The notes under the pieces are model-generated. The model did not search any database. It saw only the letters and a list, made by a program, of their open reading frames with translations, and was not told the origin of the DNA. Below, one piece after another: positions 1-6,175 of a stretch of 13,936 nucleotides of DNA; the first letter of the stretch is position 1, and every line of letters starts with the position of its first letter. A program made the translations under genes and the position numbers. Origin of the DNA: AP-16 sp036395835 (GTDB lineage Bacteria; Pseudomonadota; Alphaproteobacteria; Rhizobiales; Xanthobacteraceae); NCBI GenBank assembly GCA_036395835.1, contig DASWCW010000001.1, positions 1-13,936 of the forward strand, written 5' to 3'.

Positions 1-141
1 CATCACCAGCAAGCTTGGGTTCCGCCTGCCGCGCTCGATGCCTCCCATGGAGATCGGGTCGATCTCCGCCTCGAACGCAAGCTGCTCCTGCGTGAGACCC
101 CTCTGTTGGCGGAGGCGGTGGCCGTTTTTCCTATCGGTAAG
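1..141 (-). pseudogene. XRE-family helix-turn-helix regulator, partial at window edge
   Basis: Read on the minus strand from about 141 down to 1, one frame gives a classic XRE/Cro-type helix-turn-helix. It contains RLRQQRGLTQEQLAFEAEID followed by a MGGIERGRRNPSLLVM-like recognition helix and the conserved IERGxRNPSL turn. Such domains bind operator DNA and usually regulate phage, plasmid or toxin-antitoxin genes. The gene continues past the left edge, so its length and C-terminus are unknown. No in-frame ATG or GTG lies upstream: the frame stays open without looking like an N-terminus. The start is therefore either lost or moved by a frameshift, and I call it partial and probably broken. The domain call is fairly sure; whether the gene works is not. 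Confidence 0.6.
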
Positions 142-297
142 CTTGGCCAGTTTTGTGGAGATCAGAAAGGTCCAACGCCGGATAGGTGACCTTGGCCATG
201 GCTTGCGCGAGGACCGATAGGCCGAACCGCCTAACCATTTCCTTGGCGCCATAGGCGCGATGGTATCGGCGGTCTTGAACCCGATCCCGCGTAGAAG
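142..297 (-). pseudogene. Degraded coding fragments, one RecD/TraA-like
   Basis: On the minus strand, about 297 to 246 reads LLRGIGFKTADTIA. This matches the helix-hairpin-helix signature (RGIGFKTAD.IA) of RecD2 helicases and Ti-type TraA conjugative relaxases. The reading then looks more protein-like in another frame (AKEMVRRFGLSVLAQAMAKV and onward), ending at a TAG near 134; I do not recognise that part. The RecD/TraA assignment rests on one motif of about 14 residues and is tentative. The stretch sits between the XRE fragment and the start of the IS630 remnant, and fits a pile-up of decayed mobile-element genes. Confidence 0.3.
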
Positions 298-743
298 CTG
301 AGCTTCAAAAAAAGCGTCGCGGCCAGCGAACGCGATCGTCCCGACATCGCCCGCAGGCGGGCGCAGTGGACCGAGTATCAGAGCCGGATTGGGCCCTGCG
401 CGTGACCTGGACCAAGACCAACATGGCGCCGCTGCGGGGATGGACGCCCCGCGGCATACGGCTCCACGCCAAGGTGCCGCACCGCCGCTGGCGGACCACG
501 ACCTTCCGGGCCGCCCTGCGCCATGACCGGATCGAGGCGCCATGGGTTCTCGACGGCCCGATCGACGGCGAGAGCTTCAGAACCTACGTCGAGAAGGTTC
601 TCGTCCCCACGTTGAAGTCCGGCGACATCGTCATCCCGGACAATCTCGGCAGCCACAAGGGCAAAGCCGTGCGCCAGCTCATTCGCGCAGTCGGCGCCAA
701 GCTATTCTTTTTGCCGAAATATTCGCCGGACCTGAACCCCATC
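293..743 (+). pseudogene. IS630-family transposase remnant
   Basis: Two frames together give most of an IS630-type DDE transposase. From about 293 comes the N-terminal part (KLSFKKSVAASERDRPD, then ARRRAQWTEYQ). After a frame change near 385-400 the core follows: TWTKTNMAPLRGWTPRG, AALRHDRIEAPWVLDGPI, YVEKVLVPTL, DNLGSHKGKAVRQLIR and LFFLPKYSPDLNPI. In intact relatives the core begins FIDETWTKTNM. Here roughly 17 nt covering the FIDE part are missing, which removes the first catalytic Asp and shifts the frame. The second Asp (in PDNLGSHKG) is kept. The sequence stops at NPI, just before the usual Glu-Gln of the third catalytic position and the C-terminal tail. No terminal inverted repeats are visible. 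It is an inactive relic. Confidence 0.8.
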
Positions 744-744
744 A

Positions 745-1024
745 GGCGTCGCCCAGCGACTTGAACGAGGCGCCGCGGTCGGAGATCTCTGCCAGGACGT
801 TGAGGAGATCCCTGGTGGACCTCGCCAGCCGGTCGAGGCGGCAGGCGATCAGCACGTCGCTCTGGCCGAGCGTCTTCAGCGCCTTCGCCAGCTCGGGCCG
901 ATCCGGGCGAGGCCCCCGAGATCTTCTCCCGTAGATCTTCCCACAGCCGGGCCTTGGACTGATCGAGCTGCCCGTCGAGCTTCTGGTCGCCGGTGCTCAC
1001 CCTCGCGTAGCCGTAGATGGTCAT
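745..1024 (-). pseudogene. Serine resolvase/invertase remnant, frameshifted and truncated
   Basis: The minus strand from ATG 1024 begins MTIYGYARVSTGDQKLDGQL, the N-terminus of small serine recombinases of the Tn3-resolvase/DNA-invertase family. Ser10 in YARVS is the usual nucleophile, and GGGGA lies about 9 nt upstream as a ribosome site. After the REKISGA motif the frame breaks. Conserved sequence continues in another frame as RPDRPELAKALKTLG, LIACRLDRLARSTRDLLNVL and ISDRGASFKSLGDA. A nearby third-frame GCGKIY suggests more than one small indel. The gene then ends abruptly at a TGA (742-744), before the usual W-A-D motif, the long helix and the DNA-binding HTH. It abuts the truncated transposase tail to tail and is nonfunctional as it stands. 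Confidence 0.8.
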
Positions 1025-1051
1025 TTCTGGTCCCCGTTCGGGGCGACAAGA

Positions 1052-2176
1052 CTACTCGTTTGCGCCATTCGTGAGGGCTTTCTTGCCCTCAGGCGTGAGC
1101 TTGTAACGGCCTGCCCGCGATTTCTTGACCAGCTTGTCCTTTTCGAGGGCTGCGATGCAGCGTCCGGCCCGCACCTTGTTGGGTTCCCCGTTATGCAGGG
1201 TCCACCCCATCTTGGTCGCGATTTTCGCCTGTGTGACTTTCGGATCGGCGTCGATAATGGCGAGCACTGTGTCCTCGTCTGCCACCTTCTTTGCGGCAAG
1301 ATCGTCCTTCGCCTGATCGCTGATCCACTCGCACATGACCGTGGGAATGCTCCGGCCTTTGCCGTCCTTAAGGTTCTCATGTGTTACGGTCTTGAGCAGA
1401 AAGTGCATCGCGGCGAACTCAGGGCCACGGAACTTGCCCTGCCAGTGCAGCTCGGTCGTGCTGTCGGTCTTTGCGGCGGTTAGGTTGCCGTCCACCTGAT
1501 TCAAGAAATTGCCGCCCCCGGCTGGGAGCAGGTTGTCGGGGGCTGCGTTCTTGACCGGGTGACAGTTGGCGATGACGCAAGGCTTGCCCGGTATCAGCGT
1601 GATTAGAGCGCGCATCAGCTCGGAGTGCTTGCCCTGTTGCGTTCGCGAGTTCTCATCGTCGCCCTCGAAGAAGACCGGGCTTGTATCGACGATTACCACC
1701 CCGAACTCGCCGCCCCGTTTGTCGGCTTCCGCCTTTAGCCTTACCGACATTTGGGAGATTTTGAACCAGCCTTCGATGAAGAACACCTCGATGGTGTTGA
1801 TGTCGAAGCCCATGTGCTGCGCCAGGGCAATCCAGCGCATACGGATATCGTCGGGGTTTTCCGCCGCGAGGTAGAGCACCCGCATTTTCTTGGTTTCGCG
1901 ACTGGCGAACAGCACCCCTAGCGCAACGCTGGCAGCAAGCCGCAGGGTGATCGCGGTCTTCCCGGCCCCCGTTGCCCCCGTTAGGGAATAGAGAAAACCC
2001 TGCTGTAGTAGGCCATCGACGATGTAGTCGGGCGGCACGAAACCGGCGACAAACTCCGCACTAGACTTAATAAGCTGCGGCTGCGGTTGCGCCGCCTCCG
2101 CGTTGTCCACCACTATCGTCGGTTTGGGCGCGAAGTACATCTTCTTGTGCCCCGTGAGTTGTTCTTCTTTTTTCAT
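1052..2176 (-). CDS. RepA-like AAA/RecA-fold replicative helicase ATPase
   Basis: 374 residues. A RecA-type ATPase core carries the Walker A motif GATGAGKT (residues 67-74), an acidic LAAENPDD strand end (103-110) and Walker B VVIVDT (160-165). NCHPVK (204-209) and GGGNFLNQVDGNL (220-232) follow, in the place where RepA-type hexameric helicases have sensor and loop motifs. From about 286 to the end there is a winged-helix-like tail (TQAKIATKMGW, then CIAALEKDKLVKKSRAGRYKLTPEGKKAL). Relatives are helicase loaders or hexameric helicases of plasmids, phages and integrative elements (RSF1010 RepA type, AAA_25). Its ATG overlaps the TGA of the upstream primase-like gene (ATGA at 2173-2176), so the two are translationally coupled. 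It probably unwinds or loads at the element's origin. The family call is good; the exact role is inferred. Confidence 0.8.
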   Translation of the reverse strand: MKKEEQLTGHKKMYFAPKPTIVVDNAEAAQPQPQLIKSSAEFVAGFVPPDYIVDGLLQQGFLYSLTGATGAGKTAITLRLAASVALGVLFASRETKKMRVLYLAAENPDDIRMRWIALAQHMGFDINTIEVFFIEGWFKISQMSVRLKAEADKRGGEFGVVIVDTSPVFFEGDDENSRTQQGKHSELMRALITLIPGKPCVIANCHPVKNAAPDNLLPAGGGNFLNQVDGNLTAAKTDSTTELHWQGKFRGPEFAAMHFLLKTVTHENLKDGKGRSIPTVMCEWISDQAKDDLAAKKVADEDTVLAIIDADPKVTQAKIATKMGWTLHNGEPNKVRAGRCIAALEKDKLVKKSRAGRYKLTPEGKKALTNGANE

Positions 2177-3126
2177 TTTCCCGCCCCCGTGAGCAGAAGG
2201 TCATTGAAGTCCCCGTATCCATCGCAAACACGAACTTCGACCTCGCGGCCAGCGTCCGACCATCGCTCGGCGGTCTTCACCGCGTCACGCATCCCGTCGC
2301 CGGAGAGATCGTTGTCAGCAGCAACGACCAGATATTCGATCCCTGGAAGGACCGGAAAATTGCCGAGATTGATTCTGTCGATGAGCGACCAAATCGGCCG
2401 GTGGCTCAGTATGCGGGACAGCGAGAAGACGCTCTCGACTCCCTCGCCCACCAGCAGGCCGGTATGAACCTCGTGATCCGGGGAAATCTTGATCGCGCCG
2501 CCTGCCATTATTCCGAGGGATAGCCGCTTAGGCTGAATGCCCACCCACAATGGGGTGCGCTGGATGCCCTGCGGCTCATCCGTGTGGATGCTGCGGATGA
2601 GCGACAACATGCATGCCAAGCGTTCGCTTCCGTACGGGCAAGCCGGGTGAAACCGGAAAACTTCATCGAGGTACGGGAAGACGTCGAGCCAGTCGCCGAT
2701 CCCGCGAGTGTGAAGCAGGTAATCCTCGGCCAAGCTGCCTCGGAATGGCTGCCCCTCATCCCAGAGCCGCAGCGCCGCAACGGTTCGGTTTCGCCTGTCC
2801 TCTTCGGCTTCGCGTTTCGCCCTATCTCGGATCCGTTGCCGCTCGGCCAAATCAATCACCTGGGCAGGCGCATCTCGGAACACGTTGCCGTGCGCGCCGC
2901 AATTCAGGCAATTAAAGACCGCATAATCGTCGCTCCGGAGCTGCACCCCAAGGCACTTGCTGCGACGCTTTTCGCGAGTGCTGCGGAACTCAGAGCAGAG
3001 CGGACAGCTGGCCTGTACCGTTACGCCTAATCGGCCCTTCGTGATCCGCTCAACGTCATCCCAAGAAATTGCGCTGATGCTATTGCGTCGCGCGCGATCG
3101 AGGGCTAGTTTTTGCATGTGTGACAT
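2173..3126 (-). CDS. Primase-like protein with zinc finger and TOPRIM domain
   Basis: The frame is open from 3249, but I prefer the ATG at 3124-3126 (MSHMQKLALDR); the next one, 3115-3117, is also possible. The upstream codons overlap a strong hairpin and read as leader sequence. Near the N-terminus CPLC and, about 30 residues later, CLNCGAHG form a CX2C...CX2C zinc ribbon like that of DnaG/P4-type primases. A basic linker rich in Arg and Glu follows. The C-terminal half has TOPRIM-like motifs: GLLVGEGVESVFSL, with the catalytic-type Glu, and VVAADNDLSGDGM, with the Asp-x-Asp. Such proteins prime replication of phages and plasmids. It is the first gene of a coupled pair with the helicase-like ATPase. 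Base composition looks less GC-rich than the thi genes on its right, consistent with foreign origin. Confidence 0.75.
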   Translation of the reverse strand: MSHMQKLALDRARRNSISAISWDDVERITKGRLGVTVQASCPLCSEFRSTREKRRSKCLGVQLRSDDYAVFNCLNCGAHGNVFRDAPAQVIDLAERQRIRDRAKREAEEDRRNRTVAALRLWDEGQPFRGSLAEDYLLHTRGIGDWLDVFPYLDEVFRFHPACPYGSERLACMLSLIRSIHTDEPQGIQRTPLWVGIQPKRLSLGIMAGGAIKISPDHEVHTGLLVGEGVESVFSLSRILSHRPIWSLIDRINLGNFPVLPGIEYLVVAADNDLSGDGMRDAVKTAERWSDAGREVEVRVCDGYGDFNDLLLTGAGK

Positions 3127-3134
3127 CTCTTTTG

Positions 3135-3172
3135 GCCCCGGCGGCTCTTCGGCTGCTCGGGGCTTTTCTTTT
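3135..3172 (+). terminator. GC-rich hairpin with T-run, facing thiO
   Basis: Positions 3135-3140 (GCCCCG) pair perfectly with 3158-3163 (CGGGGC). Inside, GCGGC (3141-3145) pairs with GCTGC (3152-3156) with one G-U pair, around a TCTTCG loop. The run TTTTCTTTTCT follows on the + strand, the form of a Rho-independent terminator for + strand transcription. No + strand gene of recognisable function precedes it within the element. On the minus strand the same hairpin lies just upstream of the primase start, where it could instead shape the mRNA leader. The structure is clear; its job is uncertain. Confidence 0.5.
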
Positions 3173-3192
3173 CTATGTTGTGAATTTCCCGG

Positions 3193-3222
3193 AAGGGCTT
3201 GACACTTTCCCGAAAAGCCCTT
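3193..3222. repeat. 8-bp inverted repeat near element end
   Basis: AAGGGCTT (3193-3200) and AAGCCCTT (3215-3222) are exact reverse complements separated by 14 nt. The two arms also sit in an imperfect direct repeat beginning TTTCCCG (3186 and 3206 onward). It lies between the primase leader and the riboswitch remnant, and could be an operator, a recombinase site or part of the element terminus. The sequence does not decide between these. Confidence 0.35.
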
Positions 3223-3250
3223 TGCCGCTAATGCGCGCCGATACGTCACT

Positions 3251-3279
3251 TTGACAGCGCAAGCTTCGGGAATTACTTA
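3251..3279 (+). promoter_or_regulatory. Candidate promoter reading into thiO
   Basis: A perfect TTGACA (3251-3256) is followed after 17 nt by TACTTA (3274-3279), a poor -10. It is the only good -35-like box close upstream of the truncated riboswitch and points toward thiO. If real, the mobile element or the junction supplies transcription of the thiamine operon. The -10 is weak and other spacings are no better, so this is tentative. Confidence 0.25.
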
Positions 3280-3294
3280 CAAAAGGTAGTTCTG

Positions 3295-3318
3295 TCTGGG
3301 TCATGCCAGCGTAGGGAG
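3295..3318 (+). ncRNA. TPP (THI-box) riboswitch, 3' half only
   Basis: TCTGGGTCATGCCAGC followed by GTAGGGAG matches the conserved 3' part of bacterial TPP riboswitches (E. coli thiC form: CTGATCTGGATAATGCCAGC, then GTAGGGA). CTGG/CCAG forms the P5-type stem, the ATGCC loop motif is present, and GTAGGGA closes P1. In the 110 nt upstream I find no CTGAGA motif and no partner for P1, so the pyrimidine-sensing half is missing. The AGGGAG at 3313-3318 also serves as the ribosome site of thiO, 6 nt from its ATG. This arrangement suggests the intact switch controlled translation by sequestering that site. Similarity ends at about 3291-3295, where mobile-element-type sequence begins. The remnant should not be able to bind TPP. 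Confidence 0.8.
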
Positions 3319-3324
3319 CCGCCG

Positions 3325-4494
3325 ATGGCCACAGCCCATCGTCGATCGAACGAAAAACCAACGGCGCTGATCATCGGCGCCGGCGTCATCGGGCTTGGGA
3401 TCGCCTGGCGGCTCGCCCAGCGCGGTGCGGCCGTCACCCTGTTCGATCGGGCCGCTGCCGGATCGGGCGCGAGCCATGCGGCCGCGGGCATGCTCGCGGT
3501 CTGCGCGGAGGCCGAGCCCGGGGAGGAGGACTTGGTCGCGCTCGGCCGCCGCAGCCAGGCGCTGTGGCCGGATTTTGCCGCGGAACTCGAAACGCTGACC
3601 GGCCAAGCGGCCGACCTGCGCCGCGAGGGAACGCTGGTCGTCGCGCTGACCGCCGACGATCAGGCCCGTATCCGGCATCATCTGGAGTTCCAGCAGTCGC
3701 TCAAGCTTCCGGTCGAATGGATTTCCGCCCGCGAAGCACGGCGCCGGGAGCCGCATCTCGCCTCGATGGCCGGAGCGGTGTGGAGCCCAGAGGACGGCCA
3801 GGTCGACAGCCGCAAGCTCGTGGCCGCCTTGAAGCTCGCATGCGCAGGCGCCGGCGCCGATCTCCGGGAGCACCGGCCGGTCCGGCGCATCCTGGTCGCC
3901 AATGGGCGGGCGGTCGGGGTCGAGCTCGCCGACGGCAGCGAGCATCGCGCCGACGTGGTCGTGCTCGCGGCCGGCGCGTGGTCGCGCGGCATCGAGGGGC
4001 TTCCGTCGCCGCTGCGGCCCCCCGTGCGGCCGGTCAAGGGACAGATGATCGCCCTGCAGATGAACCCGCTCGCGCCGCTCGTCAGCCACGTCGTCCGCGC
4101 CCCCAATGTGTATCTGGTGCCGCGGCTCGATGGCCGGCTCGTGCTGGGCGCGACCGTGGAGGAGAAGGGCTTCGATGCCGCGCTCACCGCGGGCGGGGTC
4201 CTGGCGCTGCTCGAAGCCGCTTGGCGCACCATCCCGATGATCGAAGAGCTGCCGATTGCCGAAATGTGGGTCGGACACCGCCCCGGCAGCCGTGACGATG
4301 CACCGATCCTGGGACACGGACCGATCGAGGGCCTCATCTATGCAACGGGGCATCATCGCAACGGCATCCTGCTGGCGCCGATCACAGCCGATGCGATTTC
4401 GCGCCTGGTGCTCGACGGCGCAATGGACCCGGTGATCGCGCCATTCGGGCTCGACCGTTTTGCCCCGGCGCAGGCGAGGGCGGCGGCGCAATGA
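3325..4494 (+). CDS. thiO: Glycine oxidase ThiO (thiazole synthesis)
   Basis: 389 residues, usual length for an FAD-dependent glycine oxidase of the DAO family. It oxidises glycine to the imine used by ThiG for the thiazole ring. The N-terminal Rossmann motif GAGVIGLGIAWRLAQRG (from residue 18) ends in the acidic residue after VTLFD, which binds the FAD ribose. ASHAAAGMLA follows as the second FAD-contact loop. Near the C-terminus WVGHRPGSRDDAPILG (about 314-329) supplies the carboxylate-binding Arg, and GHHRNGILLAP (about 342-352) is the ThiO/DAO FAD signature. The ATG at 3325 is preceded by AGGGAG, part of the riboswitch remnant. Its TGA overlaps the thiS ATG (ATGA, 4491-4494), so it is the first gene of a coupled thi operon. 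Confidence 0.95.
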   Translation: MATAHRRSNEKPTALIIGAGVIGLGIAWRLAQRGAAVTLFDRAAAGSGASHAAAGMLAVCAEAEPGEEDLVALGRRSQALWPDFAAELETLTGQAADLRREGTLVVALTADDQARIRHHLEFQQSLKLPVEWISAREARRREPHLASMAGAVWSPEDGQVDSRKLVAALKLACAGAGADLREHRPVRRILVANGRAVGVELADGSEHRADVVVLAAGAWSRGIEGLPSPLRPPVRPVKGQMIALQMNPLAPLVSHVVRAPNVYLVPRLDGRLVLGATVEEKGFDAALTAGGVLALLEAAWRTIPMIEELPIAEMWVGHRPGSRDDAPILGHGPIEGLIYATGHHRNGILLAPITADAISRLVLDGAMDPVIAPFGLDRFAPAQARAAAQ

Positions 4495-4718
4495 CCGAAC
4501 TCTCGCCCGGGACACCCCTCATCCGCGTCAACGGCCAGGACGAGCCGCTGCGCGCGCAATCGGTCGCGGCCCTGCTTGCGCAAAAGGAGATCGCGACCGA
4601 CATGCGAGGCATCGCGGTTGCCGTCAACGGCCGGGTGATCCCCCGCACCGAGTGGCCCGATACGCCGCTTGCGGCCGGAGACGCGATCGAGATCGTGCTC
4701 GCCCGGCAGGGCGGCTGA
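4491..4718 (+). CDS. thiS: Sulfur carrier protein ThiS
   Basis: 75 residues of the ubiquitin-like beta-grasp family, ending in the essential Gly-Gly (VLARQGG). The C-terminal Gly is adenylated and thiocarboxylated, then delivers sulfur to ThiG. Typical ThiS features are AVAVNGRVIPRTEW in the middle and LAAGDAIEIV before the tail. The N-terminus is slightly longer than in the shortest homologues. The ATG lies within the thiO stop (ATGA), giving translational coupling. No thiF adenylyltransferase is present in the window, so activation must be encoded elsewhere. Confidence 0.93.
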   Translation: MTELSPGTPLIRVNGQDEPLRAQSVAALLAQKEIATDMRGIAVAVNGRVIPRTEWPDTPLAAGDAIEIVLARQGG

Positions 4719-4735
4719 ACCCCGGTGAGAAAGTG

Positions 4736-5506
4736 ATGTCCGATATTCTCAAGATCGCCGACCGAACGTTCCGCTCCCGGCTCTTCCTCGGCACCGCCGG
4801 CTATCCGAACCGGCAGATCCTGCTCGACGCGCTGGCCGCCAGCGGCGCCGAAATGGCGACGGCCTCGATCCGGCGCATCAGCCTTGCCGGCGAGGAGGAG
4901 AGCCTCGTCGACCTGCTCGCCGGCCGGGTGCAGTTCCTGCCCAACACCGCGGGCTGCCAGACCGCCAAGGACGCGGTGCTTACCGCCGAGCTCGCCCGCG
5001 AAGCGCTCGGCACCGATTGGATCAAGCTCGAGGTGATCGGCGACCGCGAGCTGCTCTATCCGGACGTCGAGGAGCTGGTGCACGCGACCGCGACGCTGGT
5101 CGCCAAGAATTTCGTGGTGCTGCCGTATTGCAACGAGGATCCGGTGACGTGCCGCAAGCTCGCCGATGCGGGCGCGGCGGCGGTGATGCCGCTCGGCTCT
5201 CCGATCGGCTCGGGGCTTGGGGTCTCCAATCCGCATTTGATCGAACTCTTGTGCGCGCGCTCGCCGGTTCCGGTCGTGCTCGACGCCGGCATCGGCACGG
5301 CCTCCGATGCCGCTTTCGCCATGGAGCTCGGTTGCGCGGCGGTATTGGTCAACACGGCGGTGTCCAAGGCGCGCGATCCGGTCGGGATGGCGGCCGCGAT
5401 GCGGGCGGCGGTGGAGGCGGGACGGCTGGCGCGGCTCGCGGGCCGGATCCCGAAATCGAGGAACGCCGAGCCGTCGAGCCCGCAGTTCGGCCTCGTCGGG
5501 ACGTGA
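4736..5506 (+). CDS. thiG: Thiazole synthase ThiG
   Basis: 256 residues, normal length for ThiG, a TIM-barrel enzyme that builds thiazole phosphate from deoxyxylulose 5-phosphate, glycine imine and ThiS-thiocarboxylate. The Schiff-base lysine is seen in DWIKLEVIGD (Lys97). Other family signatures are FLGTAGYPN near the N-terminus, LPNTAGCQTAKDAV, LPYCNEDPV, MPLGSPIGSGLGVSNP and VVLDAGIGTASDAAFAMELG. The start ATG 4736-4738 follows GAGAAAG and is 17 nt after the thiS stop. Longer readings upstream overlap thiS and are not supported. The TGA at 5504-5506 overlaps the GTG start of the next gene. Confidence 0.96.
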   Translation: MSDILKIADRTFRSRLFLGTAGYPNRQILLDALAASGAEMATASIRRISLAGEEESLVDLLAGRVQFLPNTAGCQTAKDAVLTAELAREALGTDWIKLEVIGDRELLYPDVEELVHATATLVAKNFVVLPYCNEDPVTCRKLADAGAAAVMPLGSPIGSGLGVSNPHLIELLCARSPVPVVLDAGIGTASDAAFAMELGCAAVLVNTAVSKARDPVGMAAAMRAAVEAGRLARLAGRIPKSRNAEPSSPQFGLVGT

Positions 5507-6132
5507 GGCTGCCCGACCCCGCCCTGCTGGTGATCACCGATCGCCGGCAGGCGCGCATGCCGCTCGCCGACATCGTCGAGGCTGCCTGCGCCGCCGGCTG
5601 CCGCTGGTTCAGCGTGCGCGAAAAAGATCTTCGGGCCGAGGAGCAGATCGCGCTGGCAGCAAGCTTGCTGAAAATCGCGCGGCGTTTCGGCGCGCGATTG
5701 ATGCTCCACGGCGACGCCGAGCTTGCCGCTACCGCCGGCCTCGATGGCGTTCACCTGCCGAGCGGCGGCGATGTGGGGGGCGCGCGCGCCTTGCTCGGCC
5801 GCGGGCGTCTCCTCGGCATTTCCATCCACAACGCGGCGGAGGCGGCCAGACTCGATCCGGCGCTCCTCGACTATGCGATCGCCGGGCCGGCCCATGAAAC
5901 CGACAGCAAGCCGGGATACGGGCCGCCGCTTGGGTCCGCGGGAATTGCCGCAATCGTCTCCGCTGCGTCAGTGCGGATTCTCGCCATCGGCGGGATCACC
6001 GCAGATTCGGCGCGCCAGATGCTGGAAAATCGAGCGGCGGGGATCGCGGTCATGGGATCCGTGATGCGGTCGAGCGCGCCCGGAGAAGAGATCAGGCGAT
6101 TGATCGCGGCGCTTGCGGCTCCGACGCCATAG
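5503..6132 (+). CDS. thiE: Thiamine phosphate synthase, ThiE/TenI family
   Basis: 209 residues starting at GTG 5503, which overlaps the thiG stop (GTGA). The next in-frame ATG would cut off the first strand (LLVITDRR), so GTG is preferred. The protein is a TIM barrel of the ThiE/TenI superfamily. FSVREKDL corresponds to QLREKD, DGVHLPSGGD to the GxHLGQxD strand, and TDSKPGYGPPLG to the TxTKxxxPPLG phosphate loop; LAIGGIT and GIAVMGSVM complete the barrel. ThiE joins HMP-PP and thiazole phosphate into thiamine phosphate. Several positions depart from textbook ThiE (LHGDAELA for INDRxDLA, HLP for HLG), so TenI-type thiazole tautomerase activity is an alternative. The family is sure; the exact reaction is less so. 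Confidence 0.85.
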   Translation: MRLPDPALLVITDRRQARMPLADIVEAACAAGCRWFSVREKDLRAEEQIALAASLLKIARRFGARLMLHGDAELAATAGLDGVHLPSGGDVGGARALLGRGRLLGISIHNAAEAARLDPALLDYAIAGPAHETDSKPGYGPPLGSAGIAAIVSAASVRILAIGGITADSARQMLENRAAGIAVMGSVMRSSAPGEEIRRLIAALAAPTP

Positions 6133-6175
6133 CGCGTTTGACTCGAGAACATCCAACAGCCGTGGAGCGAAAATC

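Noticed and set aside
1030..1045. CCCCGTTCGGGG hairpin between the ATPase stop and the resolvase start
   Set aside because: The stem is only 5 bp with a 2-nt loop and no T-run. It overlaps the resolvase ribosome site and is too weak to call a terminator.
3301..4515. 404-codon open frame on the minus strand opposite thiO
   Set aside because: It is antisense to a well-supported thiO, has Arg/Asp/His-rich low-complexity content and no family motifs. It is a GC-rich shadow frame.
4460..4735. Upstream extension of thiG
   Set aside because: This part overlaps thiS in another frame and is Arg-rich noise. Homologous ThiG starts at MSDILKIADR.
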